A stretch of DNA of 7,390 bases from Kitasatospora phosalacinea. Its GTDB lineage: Bacteria; Actinomycetota; Actinomycetes; Streptomycetales; Streptomycetaceae. Shown in pieces: positions 7,142 through 7,390 of this stretch. How positions within the stretch are numbered: the stretch's first letter is position 1; each line of letters opens with the position of its first letter. The notes beneath the pieces are model-generated. The model was not told the origin of the DNA and did no database searches. It worked only from the letters and a program-made list of their open reading frames with translations. Made by a program: the position numbers and the translations under genes. The stretch is taken from positions 1-7,390 of the forward strand of contig NZ_JNYE01000168.1 of the NCBI RefSeq assembly GCF_000717185.1, given 5' to 3'.

Positions 7142-7291
7142 TCAGCCGTCCATGATCAGGCCGGTGGCAGCGAGGCAGCCGTCGATGAGGTCTCGGCGGT
7201 ACTGGATCTGTTTGAGTCGGCACTTCACGGCCCGGGTGATCTGGCCGAGGCTGGCTGCGGCGAGATTGCCGATGTCGCGCTTGACCAACGA
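7142..7291 (-). pseudogene. IS630-type transposase, C-terminal remnant
   Basis: The minus strand from 7291 to the TGA at 7142-7144 encodes SLVKRDIGNLAAASLGQ, then ITRAVKCRLKQIQYRRDLID, and GCLAATGLIMDG. This is the characteristic C-terminal end of IS630-type DDE transposases of actinobacteria, where the segment normally follows the last catalytic Glu and a Trp (pattern EGxWSLVKRDIGN). Just upstream the frame has a TAG (7292-7294) where the conserved Trp would be expected. Before that the translation, with GHTHRSTALSTPTRR, has no resemblance to a transposase catalytic domain. Only about 49 codons survive, so this is a dead fragment. It lies immediately upstream of the HTH fragment on the same strand, but the two belong to different families. 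Confidence 0.7.
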
Positions 7292-7390
7292 CTACTCAGG
7301 TTGAATTCGCCTTGTTGGGGTGCTGAGGGCTGTCGATCGGTGGGTATGTCCCATCCGTGCGATACGCGCAGGGGGGCGGGTTCACTGCCC
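7292..7390. other. Unassigned right edge
   Basis: I see no gene, hairpin or recognisable insertion-sequence end in the last 99 bases. Homology to the IS630-type transposase stops at its left edge, so a rearrangement junction probably lies near 7288-7295. The stretch contains the palindrome GAATTC (7303-7308) and a GC-rich end. Confidence 0.4.

Overview
The window looks like DNA from a high-GC actinobacterium, most likely Streptomyces or a close relative. The evidence is the strong G/C third-position bias of the long plus-strand gene, the actinobacterial style of its Rhs core, and transposase remnants of types common in streptomycetes. This is inferred from sequence style only; no database was searched.

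Layout. From the left edge to 5938 lies one very long plus-strand gene for an Rhs/YD-repeat polymorphic toxin, at least 1960 residues. It is probably cut at its 5' end by the window edge or damaged there. Its parts in order are: a non-repeat N-terminal part; a YD-repeat shell closing in the Rhs core signature (YDPTTGRF ... LDP ... DPTGL) near residue 1514; a hydrophobic pre-toxin linker; a Hint (Hedgehog/intein-type) autoprocessing domain (about 1676-1827); and a C-terminal deaminase domain (about 1846-1960). The deaminase has the zinc motif HAE ... CxxC and resembles the SCP1.201/DddA-like family. Base composition falls sharply just after the Rhs core: 75% GC in 4201-4260 against 50% in 4921-4980, by hand count. 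This is typical of an exchangeable toxin tail.

A perfect 16-bp hairpin (5946-5983) separates the toxin gene from a convergent minus-strand gene (6013-6657) of low GC. That gene encodes a soluble, tryptophan-rich protein of about 214 residues with faint SUKH/SMI1-like features, and it is the best candidate for the cognate immunity protein. Its orientation is unusual, because immunity genes normally follow the toxin on the same strand. A -10-like hexamer sits six bases before its ATG, so it may be expressed separately and leaderless.

From 6769 to about 7291, still on the minus strand, are remnants of two unrelated transposases: a short HTH protein resembling the ISAzo13-like transposase-related type, and the C-terminal end of an IS630-type transposase. 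The last 100 bases hold nothing I can identify.

How it works together (inference): the Rhs shell would encapsulate the toxic tail, Hint and/or the Rhs core would release it by self-cleavage, and the freed deaminase would convert cytosine to uracil in the nucleic acid of a competitor. The small convergent gene would protect the producer. The transposase debris fits a locus where toxin/immunity tails have been swapped by recombination.
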